Part shown: positions 1 through 8,069 of the stretch, one piece after another
How positions within the stretch are numbered: position 1 is the first letter of the stretch
Layout: every line of letters starts with the position of its first letter
NCBI RefSeq assembly: GCF_025486315.1
Contig: NZ_JAOOPY010000016.1
Span: 84,037-148,036 of the forward strand
Direction: 5' to 3'
DNA from: Variovorax sp. N23
Lineage (GTDB): Bacteria > Pseudomonadota > Gammaproteobacteria > Burkholderiales > Burkholderiaceae_C
DNA length: 64,000 nucleotides
Program-made: the position numbers and the translations under genes
The notes under the pieces: generated by a model
Seen by the model: only the letters and a program-made list of their open reading frames with translations
The model's database searches: none
Told to the model about the DNA's origin: nothing

Positions 1-242
1 TAGGCGTTGCCGGCGGTCGGGTAGCGCACCTGGCCCAGGCCCACGTCGCCCGGCAGCGCGCGCATGTTGCGGGTGCGGAACACGTCGCGCACCATGCCCT
101 TGGCCTTGTGCATGAAGAACTTGCGTTCCAGCAGCGTGACGATGCCGGCTGCGTCCTGGCCGCGGTGCTGCAGCAGCAGCAAGGCGTCGTAAAGCAGTTG
201 ATTGACGGGCGCGTTGCTGACAACGCCGACGATTCCACACAT
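1..242 (-). CDS. purF: Amidophosphoribosyltransferase, N-terminal part (cut by window edge)
   Basis: First committed step of purine synthesis: transfers the amide nitrogen of glutamine to PRPP. The 80 codons present begin MCGIVGVVSN, the class II glutamine amidotransferase start in which Cys2 becomes the catalytic N-terminal nucleophile, followed by LLLLQHRGQDAAGI and GLGQVRYPTAG, both typical of PurF. The ATG lies 12 bases after the stop of cvpA, matching the classic cvpA-purF operon. The rest of the gene lies left of the window, so the phosphoribosyltransferase domain cannot be inspected. Identification is secure from the N-terminus and the neighbour. Confidence 0.95.
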   Translation of the reverse strand, partial: MCGIVGVVSNAPVNQLLYDALLLLQHRGQDAAGIVTLLERKFFMHKAKGMVRDVFRTRNMRALPGDVGLGQVRYPTAGNA

Positions 243-254
243 GGGACGATCCTC

Positions 255-743
255 TCAGGGCAGGTAACTGGCCAACTTCTCTGGCAATGCAGGCTTGAGG
301 CCCTGCAGTGCCGCATCCAGAACAAGCGCGCTGTGCGATTCACGCCACCAGGCGCTCTCGCTCAACGACAGCAAATGCACAACCACCGCCACGGCCAGCA
401 GCGCGACCGCGCCACGCGCCAGGCCGAACACCGCACCGAGCATCCGGTCGACCGGCCGCAGCCCGACGGCCGCGATCAGCTTGCGCGTCAGCGCAGCGAT
501 CAGCCCGACACCGAAGGCCACGGCGACGAAGATCAGCACGAAGGCCAGCGCATAGCGCCACGAGGCCTCCGGGTCGCCGCTGATGGGCAACCACGCCGCC
601 ACATCGCCCGCGAACCACTGCGCGCTGAAAAAAGCCACCACCCAGCCGGCCAGCGAAATCACTTCGAACACCAGCCCGCGCACCAGCCCCAGCACCAGCG
701 ACACCGCCAGCAGCGCCACGGCGATCCAGTCGAGCAGGGCCAC
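255..743 (-). CDS. cvpA: CvpA family inner-membrane protein
   Basis: 162 residues with four hydrophobic segments, roughly residues 5-25, 28-45, 62-85 and 103-122. The opening DWIAVALLAVSLVLGLVRGL and the GLRPVDRMLGAVFGLARG loop are characteristic of CvpA. In E. coli the protein is needed for colicin V export and its gene precedes purF; its molecular role is still not settled. Here it sits 15 bases after the SPOR gene and 12 bases before purF, so it is surely co-transcribed. Confidence 0.92.
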   Translation of the reverse strand: MALLDWIAVALLAVSLVLGLVRGLVFEVISLAGWVVAFFSAQWFAGDVAAWLPISGDPEASWRYALAFVLIFVAVAFGVGLIAALTRKLIAAVGLRPVDRMLGAVFGLARGAVALLAVAVVVHLLSLSESAWWRESHSALVLDAALQGLKPALPEKLASYLP

Positions 744-758
744 GTTGGTGCGCGATGC

Positions 759-1592
759 CTACAAGCTGAGGACGGCCGCGGGCAAAGACAAGCCCTTGAC
801 CTTGGCCGCAGCCTTGTCCGCCTCGGCGCGCGAGGCGAACGGGCCAACGCGCACCCGCGTGCGGTCGCCATCGGCCGTCTTCGCGATGTTCGTGTAGGTC
901 TTCAGACCCGCCCTCTCCAGCTTCTGGCGCACCTCGCGCGCCTTGTCGGCTTCGGCGAAGGCGCCGACCTGCACGACGAAGCGACCAGCATCGTCCGAAG
1001 CCGCCACCGGTTTGGCCGCTGCGGTAGCGGCCGCCGCGTTCTTGCCGTCGAGCAGCGCGCGGGCACGGGCACCATCGTCGGCCGGCTTGGCCGCGGTGGC
1101 CGTTTGAGGCTTGGGTTCGGGCTTCGGCTCGGGTTTGGCTTCCGGCTTCGGCTTGGGTTCGGGTTTCGGCGCGGGATGCGTCTCGGCCGGCGGGGCCGAG
1201 GCGACCGGTCGGTCAGACGGCAGTTCGCGGCCATCGGCCGTCTCGGTGATGACGCCAGTCGCCGGCGCGTTGGCCGCCGCACGCGGGCGCTCCTCGGCGG
1301 GCGGCGCGGCCGGTGTCGAGGCAGGCGCCTGGGCCACCGGGGCCGGCAGCGGTGCGACCTTGTTCCGGTCGGGAATCTCGATGGGAATATCGACCGCCAC
1401 GGGACGCGGCTGGGTGTCGAAGAGCAGCGGGAAGCCGATCACGCCGACCAGCACCAGCACCGCCGCGCCGAGCAACCGGTGGCGTGCACGCCGACGCATG
1501 GCTTCGACGCTTTCCGCAGGCGCCGCCGACACCGGGGTGTTGCGGCTTTCATTGGTCGGCTGGCCACGCGAGCGGAACTTGAAGAACGCCAT
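759..1592 (-). CDS. SPOR domain protein (DedD-like)
   Basis: 277 residues. A short cytoplasmic N-terminus is followed by one membrane segment near residues 40-58 (LLGAAVLVLVGVIGFPLLF). A long Pro/Ala/Lys-rich periplasmic linker with repeated PKPEP units spans about 110-170. A C-terminal SPOR domain covers about 200-277 (FVVQVGAFAEADKAREVRQKL ... RVRVGPFASRAEAD). SPOR domains bind denuded septal peptidoglycan, so a role at the division site is likely. The ATG at 1592 was chosen because the MAFFKFR start gives the normal short cytoplasmic tail; 41 residues of open frame upstream look non-coding and overlap the end of folC. It lies between folC and cvpA, the usual Burkholderiales order. Confidence 0.88.
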   Translation of the reverse strand: MAFFKFRSRGQPTNESRNTPVSAAPAESVEAMRRRARHRLLGAAVLVLVGVIGFPLLFDTQPRPVAVDIPIEIPDRNKVAPLPAPVAQAPASTPAAPPAEERPRAAANAPATGVITETADGRELPSDRPVASAPPAETHPAPKPEPKPKPEAKPEPKPEPKPQTATAAKPADDGARARALLDGKNAAAATAAAKPVAASDDAGRFVVQVGAFAEADKAREVRQKLERAGLKTYTNIAKTADGDRTRVRVGPFASRAEADKAAAKVKGLSLPAAVLSL

Positions 1593-1653
1593 GAATTCGT
1601 TTCCCTGATTGAGTGCAGCGCGGTGTGTTTTGCGAGAGCCGGACACCCGCCGA

Positions 1654-2949
1654 TCAGGCGCCTGACAGCAGGTGTTTGCCCTGCAGACGGGGGGTTCCGT
1701 GCGCGAGCACACCACCTACCGTGAAGAACGATCCGAAGACGACGATTCTATCAGCGGGGTCCGCCGCCTCGATGGCCGCGCGCAGCGCCGACATCGGGTC
1801 GGCATGCACGCTGGACGCCACGTCCTTGCGGGTGTTCTGCGCCGCCCACTGCGCCTGGACGGCGGTGCCAGCCGCCGCGCGCGGCGTCGGCAGATCGGTG
1901 AAGTACCAACGGTCGATCAACGGCCCAATGCGCGACAGGATCGGGGCCAGGTCCTTGTCCGCCATCACGCCGAAGACGGCATGCGTGGTCGGGTAGAAAC
2001 CCATCGCGTCGAGGTTCTCGGCCAGCGCCGCCACGGCATGCCCGTTGTGCGCCACGTCGAGCACCAGCGTCGGCTGGCCGGGGAGGATCTGGAAGCGGCC
2101 CGGCAGTTCGACCATCGCGAGCCCGGTGCGCACCGCCTGGGCGGTGATCGGCAGGGTTTGCCGCAGGGCTTCGAGTGCCGCCAGCACGCCGGCCGCGTTC
2201 AGCAACTGGTTCGCCCCGCGCAGCGCCGGGTAGGCCAGGCCGCTGAAACGCCGCCCTCGCCCGCTCCAGCCCCACTGCTGCTTGTCGCCCGACACATTGA
2301 AGTCGTGCCCGAAGCGCCACAGGTCGGCGCCGATCTCGCGGGCATGGTCGATCACACTCTGCGGCGGCATCGGGTCGCTCACGATGGCCGGCCGGCCGGT
2401 GCGCAAAATGCCGGCCTTCTCGCGGCCGATGCTCTCGCGGTCGGGGCCGAGGAAGTTCATGTGATCGAGGTCGATGCTGGTGATCACCGCGCAATCGGCG
2501 TCGATGATGTTGACCGCGTCGAGCCGCCCGCCCAGGCCGACCTCGAGGATCGCCACGTCGGGCTTGGCCTCGGCCATGCAGCGCAGGATCGCCAGCGTGG
2601 TGAGCTCGAAGTAGGTCAGCGGAATCTCGGCGCGTGCGGCCTCGACGGCCTCGAAATGCGGCACCAGCAGCGCACCGTCGATCGCCTCGCCCTTCAGCCG
2701 CAGGCGCTCCTCGAAGTGCACGAGGTGGGGCGACGTGAACACGGCCGTGCGGTAGCCGGCGTGCCCGAGGATCGACTCCAGCATCGCGCAGGTCGAGCCC
2801 TTGCCGTTGGTGCCGGCGACCGTGATCACCGGGCAGTCGAAGGCCAGTCCCAGCCGCTGCGCCACGGTGCGCGAGCGCTCCAGGCCGAGTTCGATGGTCT
2901 TGGGATGCTGTCGCTCGGCGTGCGCGAGCCAGTCGGCTAGGGTTTTCAT
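1654..2949 (-). CDS. folC: Bifunctional folylpolyglutamate synthase / dihydrofolate synthase
   Basis: Adds glutamate to dihydropteroate and to folates in the cytoplasm (Mur ligase superfamily). 431 residues from the ATG at 2949. Visible motifs are the P-loop GTNGKGST near residue 45, FTSPHLVHFEERLR, LEVGLGGRLDAVNI, the SIDLDHMNFLG metal/ATP segment, and LDVAHNGHA in the C-terminal domain. An ATG 12 bases upstream (2961) is also possible. It is the first gene of the minus-strand run folC-SPOR-cvpA-purF and diverges from the ArsC-like gene with only 46 bases between the starts, so the promoters must be compact. Confidence 0.95.
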   Translation of the reverse strand: MKTLADWLAHAERQHPKTIELGLERSRTVAQRLGLAFDCPVITVAGTNGKGSTCAMLESILGHAGYRTAVFTSPHLVHFEERLRLKGEAIDGALLVPHFEAVEAARAEIPLTYFELTTLAILRCMAEAKPDVAILEVGLGGRLDAVNIIDADCAVITSIDLDHMNFLGPDRESIGREKAGILRTGRPAIVSDPMPPQSVIDHAREIGADLWRFGHDFNVSGDKQQWGWSGRGRRFSGLAYPALRGANQLLNAAGVLAALEALRQTLPITAQAVRTGLAMVELPGRFQILPGQPTLVLDVAHNGHAVAALAENLDAMGFYPTTHAVFGVMADKDLAPILSRIGPLIDRWYFTDLPTPRAAAGTAVQAQWAAQNTRKDVASSVHADPMSALRAAIEAADPADRIVVFGSFFTVGGVLAHGTPRLQGKHLLSGA

Positions 2950-2995
2950 GGAGGCCGGCATTGTCGCCGACCGGCCGGGGCGGCATGATTCCGGG

Positions 2996-3349
2996 ATGAC
3001 AACAACCCTTTACGGCATCCCGAACTGCGACACCGTCAAGCGCGCCCGCGCCTGGCTCGACGAACACGGCGTGGCCTACCGCTTCCATGATTTCAAGAAG
3101 CAAGGCCTGCCGGAGGCCGAACTGGACCGCTGGCTGAAGGCGCCCGGCTGGGAGGCGCTGGTCAACCGGCGCGGCACCACCTGGCGCAAGCTGGACGACG
3201 CGACCCGCGCGTCGGTGGTCGACGCCGGTTCCGCCCGCGCCGTGCTGCTGGCCAACCCCAGCCTGATCAAGCGCCCGGTGGTCGACTGGAGCGGTAGCCC
3301 GGACGTGACGACGGGCTTCGACGCCGAGGACTGGGCCGCCCGCGTCTGA
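2996..3349 (+). CDS. ArsC/Spx family reductase (YffB type)
   Basis: 117 residues with a thioredoxin-like fold signature: TLYGIPNCDTVKRARAWLDEHG carries a single N-terminal Cys (CDT rather than CXXC). It is followed by YRFHDFKKQGL and the conserved NRRGTTWRKL and NPSLIKRPVV motifs. This pattern matches the YffB branch of the ArsC family, thought to be glutathione-dependent thiol reductases; true arsenate reduction is not implied because no ars genes are near. The ATG at 2996 gives the standard family length. Confidence 0.85.
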   Translation: MTTTLYGIPNCDTVKRARAWLDEHGVAYRFHDFKKQGLPEAELDRWLKAPGWEALVNRRGTTWRKLDDATRASVVDAGSARAVLLANPSLIKRPVVDWSGSPDVTTGFDAEDWAARV

Positions 3350-3429
3350 GCCCCGGTTGAACCCGGCGCGCCGAATCGCATCCAACCGGGCTGAAACGAA
3401 GCCCCGCTTCCCCATTCAAGGAGTTCGAC

Positions 3430-3984
3430 ATGCGCAAGAAGATGTACACCGCCACTCTCGGCCTCGCCCTGCTGGGCGCCCTGGGCACCGGCAGCGCCAT
3501 GGCCCAGCAACAGGTTCAGGCTCGGGTGGTTTCGACCGCCCAGGTGACCGAGCCGAACGGCCGCGTGGGCTACAACGTGACCTACGAATACGAGGGCCGG
3601 CAGTACAGCACCTACACCGACAGCCAGCCCGGCCGCACCATTGCGGTCGACGTCGGCGCCTACGGCGTGACCACCACGCCGGTGGCGCCGCAGTCGCAGC
3701 TGGCCGCCCAGCCGGTGCCGGACAACGGCAATGGCCGCGCCCCGTGGGAGGGCGTGGTGCCCGAGCAGGGCGTGGTGGTGTCCTCGGCGCGCCCGGTCGC
3801 GCCGACCTACTATGCCGCGCCGGCCTACCCGGCACCGGTCTACGTGGCGCCGGCCCCCGTCTATGTGGCCCCGGCTTACGGCTACGGCTACGGCTACGCG
3901 CCGGCCTATGCCTACCCGCCCGTCGGCCTGTCGCTGAACCTGGGCTACTCGCGCGGCTGGGGTGGACACGGTCACTGGCGCTGA
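3430..3984 (+). CDS. Secreted protein of unknown function with Tyr/Pro/Ala-rich C-terminus
   Basis: 184 residues. A clean signal peptide occupies residues 1-25 (basic MRKK, hydrophobic core, cleavage after AMA). The N-terminal half contains a beta-rich segment (GYNVTYEYEGRQYSTYT) that recurs in Burkholderiales envelope proteins. The C-terminal half is low complexity, with repeats of YVAPAP and YGYGYGY, and ends in a His/Gly-rich tail. The start is supported by an AAGGAG box six bases before the ATG. I do not recognise a function; a periplasmic or outer-membrane-associated structural protein is the most that can be inferred. Confidence 0.75.
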   Translation: MRKKMYTATLGLALLGALGTGSAMAQQQVQARVVSTAQVTEPNGRVGYNVTYEYEGRQYSTYTDSQPGRTIAVDVGAYGVTTTPVAPQSQLAAQPVPDNGNGRAPWEGVVPEQGVVVSSARPVAPTYYAAPAYPAPVYVAPAPVYVAPAYGYGYGYAPAYAYPPVGLSLNLGYSRGWGGHGHWR

Positions 3985-4016
3985 CGGCCGCCCTGGGCAG
4001 GGCTGCCGGCAAGCCC

Positions 4017-4034
4017 TAAAATCGCGGGCTTTCC
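4017..4034 (+). promoter_or_regulatory. Promoter-like -10 and start region for ppnP-argG
   Basis: TAAAATCGCGGGCTTTCC stands out as AT-containing sequence in a GC-rich gap about 75 bases before ppnP. TAAAAT resembles a sigma-70 -10 box. Closely related strings occur before pcm and tRNA-Thr in this window. No convincing -35 box is seen at the right spacing. Confidence 0.4.
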
Positions 4035-4108
4035 CCGTGAAGCGAGTTGCCGAGCGCGACCCGCCTCCATCCTCCCCAGCCCGAGCGCGCCCGCGCCCTG
4101 CCCTTCAC

Positions 4109-4432
4109 ATGACGATCAACGAATCCCTCCCCTGCGCCTCGGTCGCGACCAAGGCCAATGTGTACTTCGACGGCAAGTGCGTGAGCCACGGTCTCACGCT
4201 CGCCGACGGCACCAAGAAGTCGGTCGGCGTGATCCTGCCGTCCACCCTGACCTTCAATACCGGCGCGCCGGAAATCATGGAAGGCACGTCCGGCCGTTGC
4301 GAGTACCTGCTGTCGGGCAGCGCCGAATGGGTGGCCTCGGGCGCCGGCGAAAAATTCAGCGTGCCGGGCAACTCGAGCTTCCAGATCCGCGTGAGCGGCG
4401 AACCCTACAGCTACATCTGCCACTTCGGCTGA
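4109..4432 (+). CDS. ppnP: Pyrimidine/purine nucleoside phosphorylase (DUF1255, cupin fold)
   Basis: 107 residues matching the PpnP family: VATKANVYFDGKCVSHGLTL, then KKSVGVILPSTLTFNTGAPEIMEGTSGRCEYLL, and a SSFQIRVSGEPYSYICHFG ending. The E. coli homologue phosphorolyses several ribonucleosides to the base and ribose-1-phosphate. The ATG at 4109 gives the family length; longer versions of the frame would read through the promoter region. It lies 16 bases before argG and is probably co-transcribed with it. Confidence 0.9.
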   Translation: MTINESLPCASVATKANVYFDGKCVSHGLTLADGTKKSVGVILPSTLTFNTGAPEIMEGTSGRCEYLLSGSAEWVASGAGEKFSVPGNSSFQIRVSGEPYSYICHFG

Positions 4433-4448
4433 ACCGGACGCCCACGCC

Positions 4449-5786
4449 ATGTCGACCATCCTCCAACACGTTCCCGCCGGCCAGAAGGTCGGCATCGCCT
4501 TCTCCGGCGGCCTCGACACCAGCGCCGCGCTGCACTGGATGAAGCAGAAGGGCGCGATCCCCTACGCCTACACCGCCAACCTCGGCCAGCCCGACGAGCC
4601 CGACTACGAAGAGATCCCGCGCAAGGCGATGCAGTACGGCGCCGAAAAGGCCCGCCTGATCGACTGCCGCGCGCAACTGGCCTCCGAAGGCCTCGCCGCC
4701 CTGCAGGCCGGCGCCTTCCACGTCACCACCGCGGGCGTCACCTACTTCAACACCACGCCCCTGGGCCGCGCCGTCACCGGCACGATGCTGGTCAGCGCCA
4801 TGAAGGAAGACGACGTCCACATCTGGGGCGACGGCAGCACCTACAAGGGCAACGACATCGAGCGCTTCTACCGCTACGGGCTGCTCACCAACCCGGCGCT
4901 GAAGATCTACAAGCCCTGGCTCGACCAGCTCTTCATCGACGAACTGGGTGGCCGCGCCGAGATGTCGGCCTTCATGACGGCGGCCGGCTTCGGCTACAAG
5001 ATGTCGGCCGAGAAGGCCTACTCGACCGACTCCAACATGCTCGGCGCCACGCACGAGGCGAAGGACCTGGAACACCTGAACAGCGGCATCAAGATCGTCA
5101 ACCCGATCATGGGCGTCGCCTTCTGGAAGGACGAGGTCGAAGTCAAGCGCGAAGAGGTGCGGGTTCGTTTCGAGGAAGGCCGCCCGGTCGCGCTCAACGG
5201 CAAGGAATACCCCGACCTGGTCGAACTGATCCTCGAAGCCAACCGCATCGGTGGCCGCCATGGCCTGGGCATGAGCGACCAGATCGAGAACCGCATCATC
5301 GAGGCCAAGAGCCGCGGCATCTACGAAGCCCCGGGCCTGGCGCTGCTGTTCATCGCCTACGAACGCCTGGTCACCGGCATCCACAACGAAGACACGATCG
5401 AGCAGTACCGCGACAACGGCCGCAAGCTCGGCCGCCTGCTGTACCAAGGCCGCTGGTTCGACCCGCAGGCCATCATGCTGCGCGAGACGGCCCAGCGCTG
5501 GGTGGCGCGCGCCATCACCGGCGAAGTGACGGTCGAGCTGCGCCGCGGCAACGACTACTCGCTGCTCAACACCGAGTCGGCCAACCTCACCTACAAGCCC
5601 GAGCGCCTGAGCATGGAGAAGGTCGAAGGCGCCTTCACGCCACTGGACCGCATCGGCCAGCTGACGATGCGCAACCTGGACATCATCGACACGCGCGACA
5701 AGCTGGCGATCTACACCAAGACCGGCCTGCTGTCGCTGGGCGACGGCGCATCGGTGCCGCGCCTGACGAACGACGGCGAAGACTGA
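4449..5786 (+). CDS. argG: Argininosuccinate synthase
   Basis: Cytoplasmic ATP-dependent ligation of citrulline and aspartate, the penultimate step of arginine synthesis. 445 residues, the length of the long E. coli-type enzyme. The N-terminus carries the PP-loop motif FSGGLDTSAAL at about residues 18-28, followed by AYTANLGQPDEPDYEEIPRKA. The segments TTPLGRAVTGTMLV and IWGDGSTYKGNDIERFYRYG contact ATP and substrate. It follows ppnP closely and is ended by a hairpin at 5817-5845. No arginine-operator-like sequence was noticed. Confidence 0.97.
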   Translation: MSTILQHVPAGQKVGIAFSGGLDTSAALHWMKQKGAIPYAYTANLGQPDEPDYEEIPRKAMQYGAEKARLIDCRAQLASEGLAALQAGAFHVTTAGVTYFNTTPLGRAVTGTMLVSAMKEDDVHIWGDGSTYKGNDIERFYRYGLLTNPALKIYKPWLDQLFIDELGGRAEMSAFMTAAGFGYKMSAEKAYSTDSNMLGATHEAKDLEHLNSGIKIVNPIMGVAFWKDEVEVKREEVRVRFEEGRPVALNGKEYPDLVELILEANRIGGRHGLGMSDQIENRIIEAKSRGIYEAPGLALLFIAYERLVTGIHNEDTIEQYRDNGRKLGRLLYQGRWFDPQAIMLRETAQRWVARAITGEVTVELRRGNDYSLLNTESANLTYKPERLSMEKVEGAFTPLDRIGQLTMRNLDIIDTRDKLAIYTKTGLLSLGDGASVPRLTNDGED

Positions 5787-5816
5787 GCGGCTGCGCGCTC
5801 CCTCGCTCCATCACAG

Positions 5817-5845
5817 AGGCCTGGGCGTCAATGACGCTCAGGCCT
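5817..5845. terminator. Hairpin between argG and the converging DUF2892 gene
   Basis: AGGCCTGGGCGTCA and TGACGCTCAGGCCT are complementary over 14 positions with one G-T pair, separated by a single base (so the real loop must be a few bases larger). The T tract on the plus strand is weak (TTTGTCC). It sits between converging genes and probably terminates both. Confidence 0.6.
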
Positions 5846-5867
5846 TTGTCCTTCCGTCTCGCGATGT

Positions 5868-6059
5868 CTAGCGCGGAACGCCGCAGGTGTTGATGCCCAG
5901 CAGGGTGTACAGCGGGCAGAAGCTGAACAGCCCCGTCAACAGCGGCACCACGCCGATGTAGCCCCAATACCCCACCGTGCCTGTCACGGCCAGGGCGATC
6001 AGGGCCAGCCCCACGACGATGCGCAATGCGCGGTCGACGGTTCCCGTGTTTCTTGTCAT
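5868..6059 (-). CDS. Small DUF2892 (YgaP transmembrane-like) inner-membrane protein
   Basis: 63 residues: MTRNTGTVDRALRIVVGLALIALAVTG, a second hydrophobic stretch IGVVPLLTGLFSFCPLYTLLGINTCG, and a short end. The paired CPLY...GINTCG is the hallmark of DUF2892 proteins, found alone or as the membrane tail of rhodaneses such as YgaP. The two Cys suggest redox or sulfur chemistry, but no function has been assigned. The start was set at the first ATG giving the family N-terminus. It faces argG across a hairpin. Confidence 0.85.
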   Translation of the reverse strand: MTRNTGTVDRALRIVVGLALIALAVTGTVGYWGYIGVVPLLTGLFSFCPLYTLLGINTCGVPR

Positions 6060-6138
6060 TCCTGGACTCCTGTTGGCGAGGCGAAATCTGCCTCGGTGCC
6101 ATTGGGCATCCACACCGGCGACCAGAGCGTGATCCAGA

Positions 6139-6978
6139 TCAATCGCCACCACCGCCGCCGCCACAGCCCCCACCACCGCAGCCCGATCCGCCATCGCTTC
6201 CGCTGCTGCTGTCACTCGATCCGCCGTCGCCACTGCTCGGTTCGCTCCCACCGAAGCCGCCTGAATCTCCCGAGCCAGAATCCGAGCCGGTGTCGCCGAA
6301 GCTGGTGCCGCAGTGCGCCCCCGAACTCGCGGCGCGGTCGATGTCGCCGCAGTCGGGCACATAGCTGAAGCCACCCGCGATGGCGAACTTGGCGTCCAGC
6401 GCGAACAACAGCGGCAGCCGGCTCGGCTGGCGCGGGTCGACGCTCTCTTCCTTGCAGGCCCAGTACCAGGTGCGCCGCAGGCCGTCGTTGCGCTTGGCGC
6501 TGTGCCCGAGGACCTCGGCCGGCGTGTGGTGCAGCATGCCGCCGAAGGCGTAGCGGCACCACTGCTGGTAGGCCTGGGTGTGCAGGATGAACTCGTGCCA
6601 GGCGGCGTCGACGACCTTGGACGGCATGCCGACGAACTGCCGCTTGCTGCGCAGGTGCGCCATGAAGAACTGCCGCAGGCCGCGCACGACCAGCTCCGTG
6701 TCGCGCGGCTGGAGTTGCGGGTAGAGGTCGCGCAGCTTGTCGAGCAGAAAGGGCGGCAGTCGCGCCTCGCGGATGAACTGTCGACGCGCACTTTCCTGCC
6801 AGGCCTTGAGCGCGCTGCTCAGCACCGCGGCGATCACCAGACCGAGCACCAGCACACCGATGCTCTGCATTGCCGCCGCGGCCACAACGGCCACAACGGC
6901 CACATACCAGACCAGCCGGCGCGCCCACTGCAGCGCCGTGATGCGCTTGCGGAAAGTGAGTGACGACAGTGCCGTCAC
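6139..6978 (-). CDS. GRDP-like (DUF1399-type) membrane protein with Gly/Cys-rich tail
   Basis: 279 residues starting at a GTG that overlaps the murB stop by four bases (GTGA). There are two hydrophobic segments at about residues 17-55. The core, about 80-165, includes MPSKVVDAAWHEFILHTQ, then AYQQWCRYAFGG and MLHHTP; the WH...T..Y..WC...G...H.P pattern is that of the glycine-rich-domain-protein-like family (Pfam GRDP-like), best known in plants and fungi. The end is low complexity: Ser/Gly/Asp-rich, then almost pure Gly with two Cys. Function is unknown. Its tight coupling to murB suggests co-expression. Confidence 0.72.
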   Translation of the reverse strand: MTALSSLTFRKRITALQWARRLVWYVAVVAVVAAAAMQSIGVLVLGLVIAAVLSSALKAWQESARRQFIREARLPPFLLDKLRDLYPQLQPRDTELVVRGLRQFFMAHLRSKRQFVGMPSKVVDAAWHEFILHTQAYQQWCRYAFGGMLHHTPAEVLGHSAKRNDGLRRTWYWACKEESVDPRQPSRLPLLFALDAKFAIAGGFSYVPDCGDIDRAASSGAHCGTSFGDTGSDSGSGDSGGFGGSEPSSGDGGSSDSSSGSDGGSGCGGGGCGGGGGGD

Positions 6979-8027
6979 ACCACCACCGGCTCCGGCTCCA
7001 GCCGGATGCCGAAGCGCTCGTACACGCTCGTCTGGATCGCCTTGGCCAGCGTCATGACCTCGCCGCCGGTGACCGGGTCCTCGCGGCCGCCGCGGTTGAC
7101 CAGCACCAGCGCCTGCTTCTCGTACACACCGGCGTTGCCCACCGACTTGCCCTTCCAGCCGCAGGCGTCGATCAGCCAGCCGGCCGCCAGCTTGATGCTG
7201 CCGTCGGCCATCGGGTAGTGCACGATCTTGGGGTCGCGCGCGATGATGTCGGCGCACTGCTCGGGCGTGACCGTCGGGTTCTTGAAGAAGCTGCCGGCAT
7301 TGCCCAGCACCCGCCAGTCGGGCAGCTTGGCGCGGCGGATGGCGCAGATCCAGTCGAAGATGTCCTTCGCGTCCGGCGTGAAGTTGCCGGTCTCTTCCAT
7401 CCTGCGTTCGAGGTCGAGGTAGCCGACCACGGCCTTCCACGGCTTGGGCAGGCGAAAGCGCACCCGGGTGATCAGCGCCCGGCCGGCCAGGCCGAAATCG
7501 TTGTCGCCGGTCGCCACGTGCTTGAACACCGAATCGCGGTAGCCGAAGGCGCACTGGGCGGCATCGAGCGTGAAGGCGCGGCCGGTGACCAGGTCGATCG
7601 CGTCGAGCGACTCGAAGCGGTCCTGCAGCTCGATGCCGTAGGCGCCGATGTTCTGCACCGGTGCGCCACCGACGGTGCCGGGGATCATCGCCAGGTTCTC
7701 CAGGCCGGGGAATCCGTTCTCGACGGTCCACTGCACGGTGTCGTGCCAGTTCTCGCCGGCACCGGCTTCCACGATCCAGGCGCGGGCGCCGTCCTCGACC
7801 AGGCGCAGGCCCTGGATCTCGACCTTGAGCACCAGTGGCTTCACGTCGCCGGTGAGCACGATGTTGCTGCCCCCGCCGAGCACGAACTTCGGCGCGTCGC
7901 GCCACTGCGCGTCGGCCCGCAGCGCGGCCAGGTCGGCCTCGCTCGCGATGCGCGCCAAGTGCTGCGCGCGCGCGACGATGCCGAAGCTGTTGAAGGGCTG
8001 CAGCGCGACGTTGGACTCCACGATCAT
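6975..8027 (-). CDS. murB: UDP-N-acetylenolpyruvoylglucosamine reductase
   Basis: Reduces the enolpyruvyl group of UDP-GlcNAc-enolpyruvate to UDP-MurNAc using NADPH and FAD, an early step of peptidoglycan synthesis in the cytoplasm. 350 residues, type I (E. coli-like). Visible are the FAD-binding FVLGGGSNIV near residue 47, the ENLAMIPGTVGGAPVQNIGAYG block, the catalytic-region GNAGSFFKNP, and the C-terminal VYERFGIRLEPE with the proton-donor Glu. The ATG at 8027 is 42 bases from the divergent yajQ start. The GRDP-like gene overlaps its 3' end. Confidence 0.96.
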   Translation of the reverse strand: MIVESNVALQPFNSFGIVARAQHLARIASEADLAALRADAQWRDAPKFVLGGGSNIVLTGDVKPLVLKVEIQGLRLVEDGARAWIVEAGAGENWHDTVQWTVENGFPGLENLAMIPGTVGGAPVQNIGAYGIELQDRFESLDAIDLVTGRAFTLDAAQCAFGYRDSVFKHVATGDNDFGLAGRALITRVRFRLPKPWKAVVGYLDLERRMEETGNFTPDAKDIFDWICAIRRAKLPDWRVLGNAGSFFKNPTVTPEQCADIIARDPKIVHYPMADGSIKLAAGWLIDACGWKGKSVGNAGVYEKQALVLVNRGGREDPVTGGEVMTLAKAIQTSVYERFGIRLEPEPVVV

Positions 8028-8069
8028 GGGAGAATTGTCGCATTCACCTTGCGCATCCGAGGAGCCTGC

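Noticed and set aside
1090..1180. Short DNA repeats in the SPOR gene as a CRISPR or mobile repeat
   Set aside because: They encode the PKPEP linker; irregular, in frame, no spacers.
6979..8043. N-terminal extension of the GRDP-like frame through murB
   Set aside because: The extension is a shifted-frame shadow of murB; the GTG overlapping the murB stop is the sensible start.
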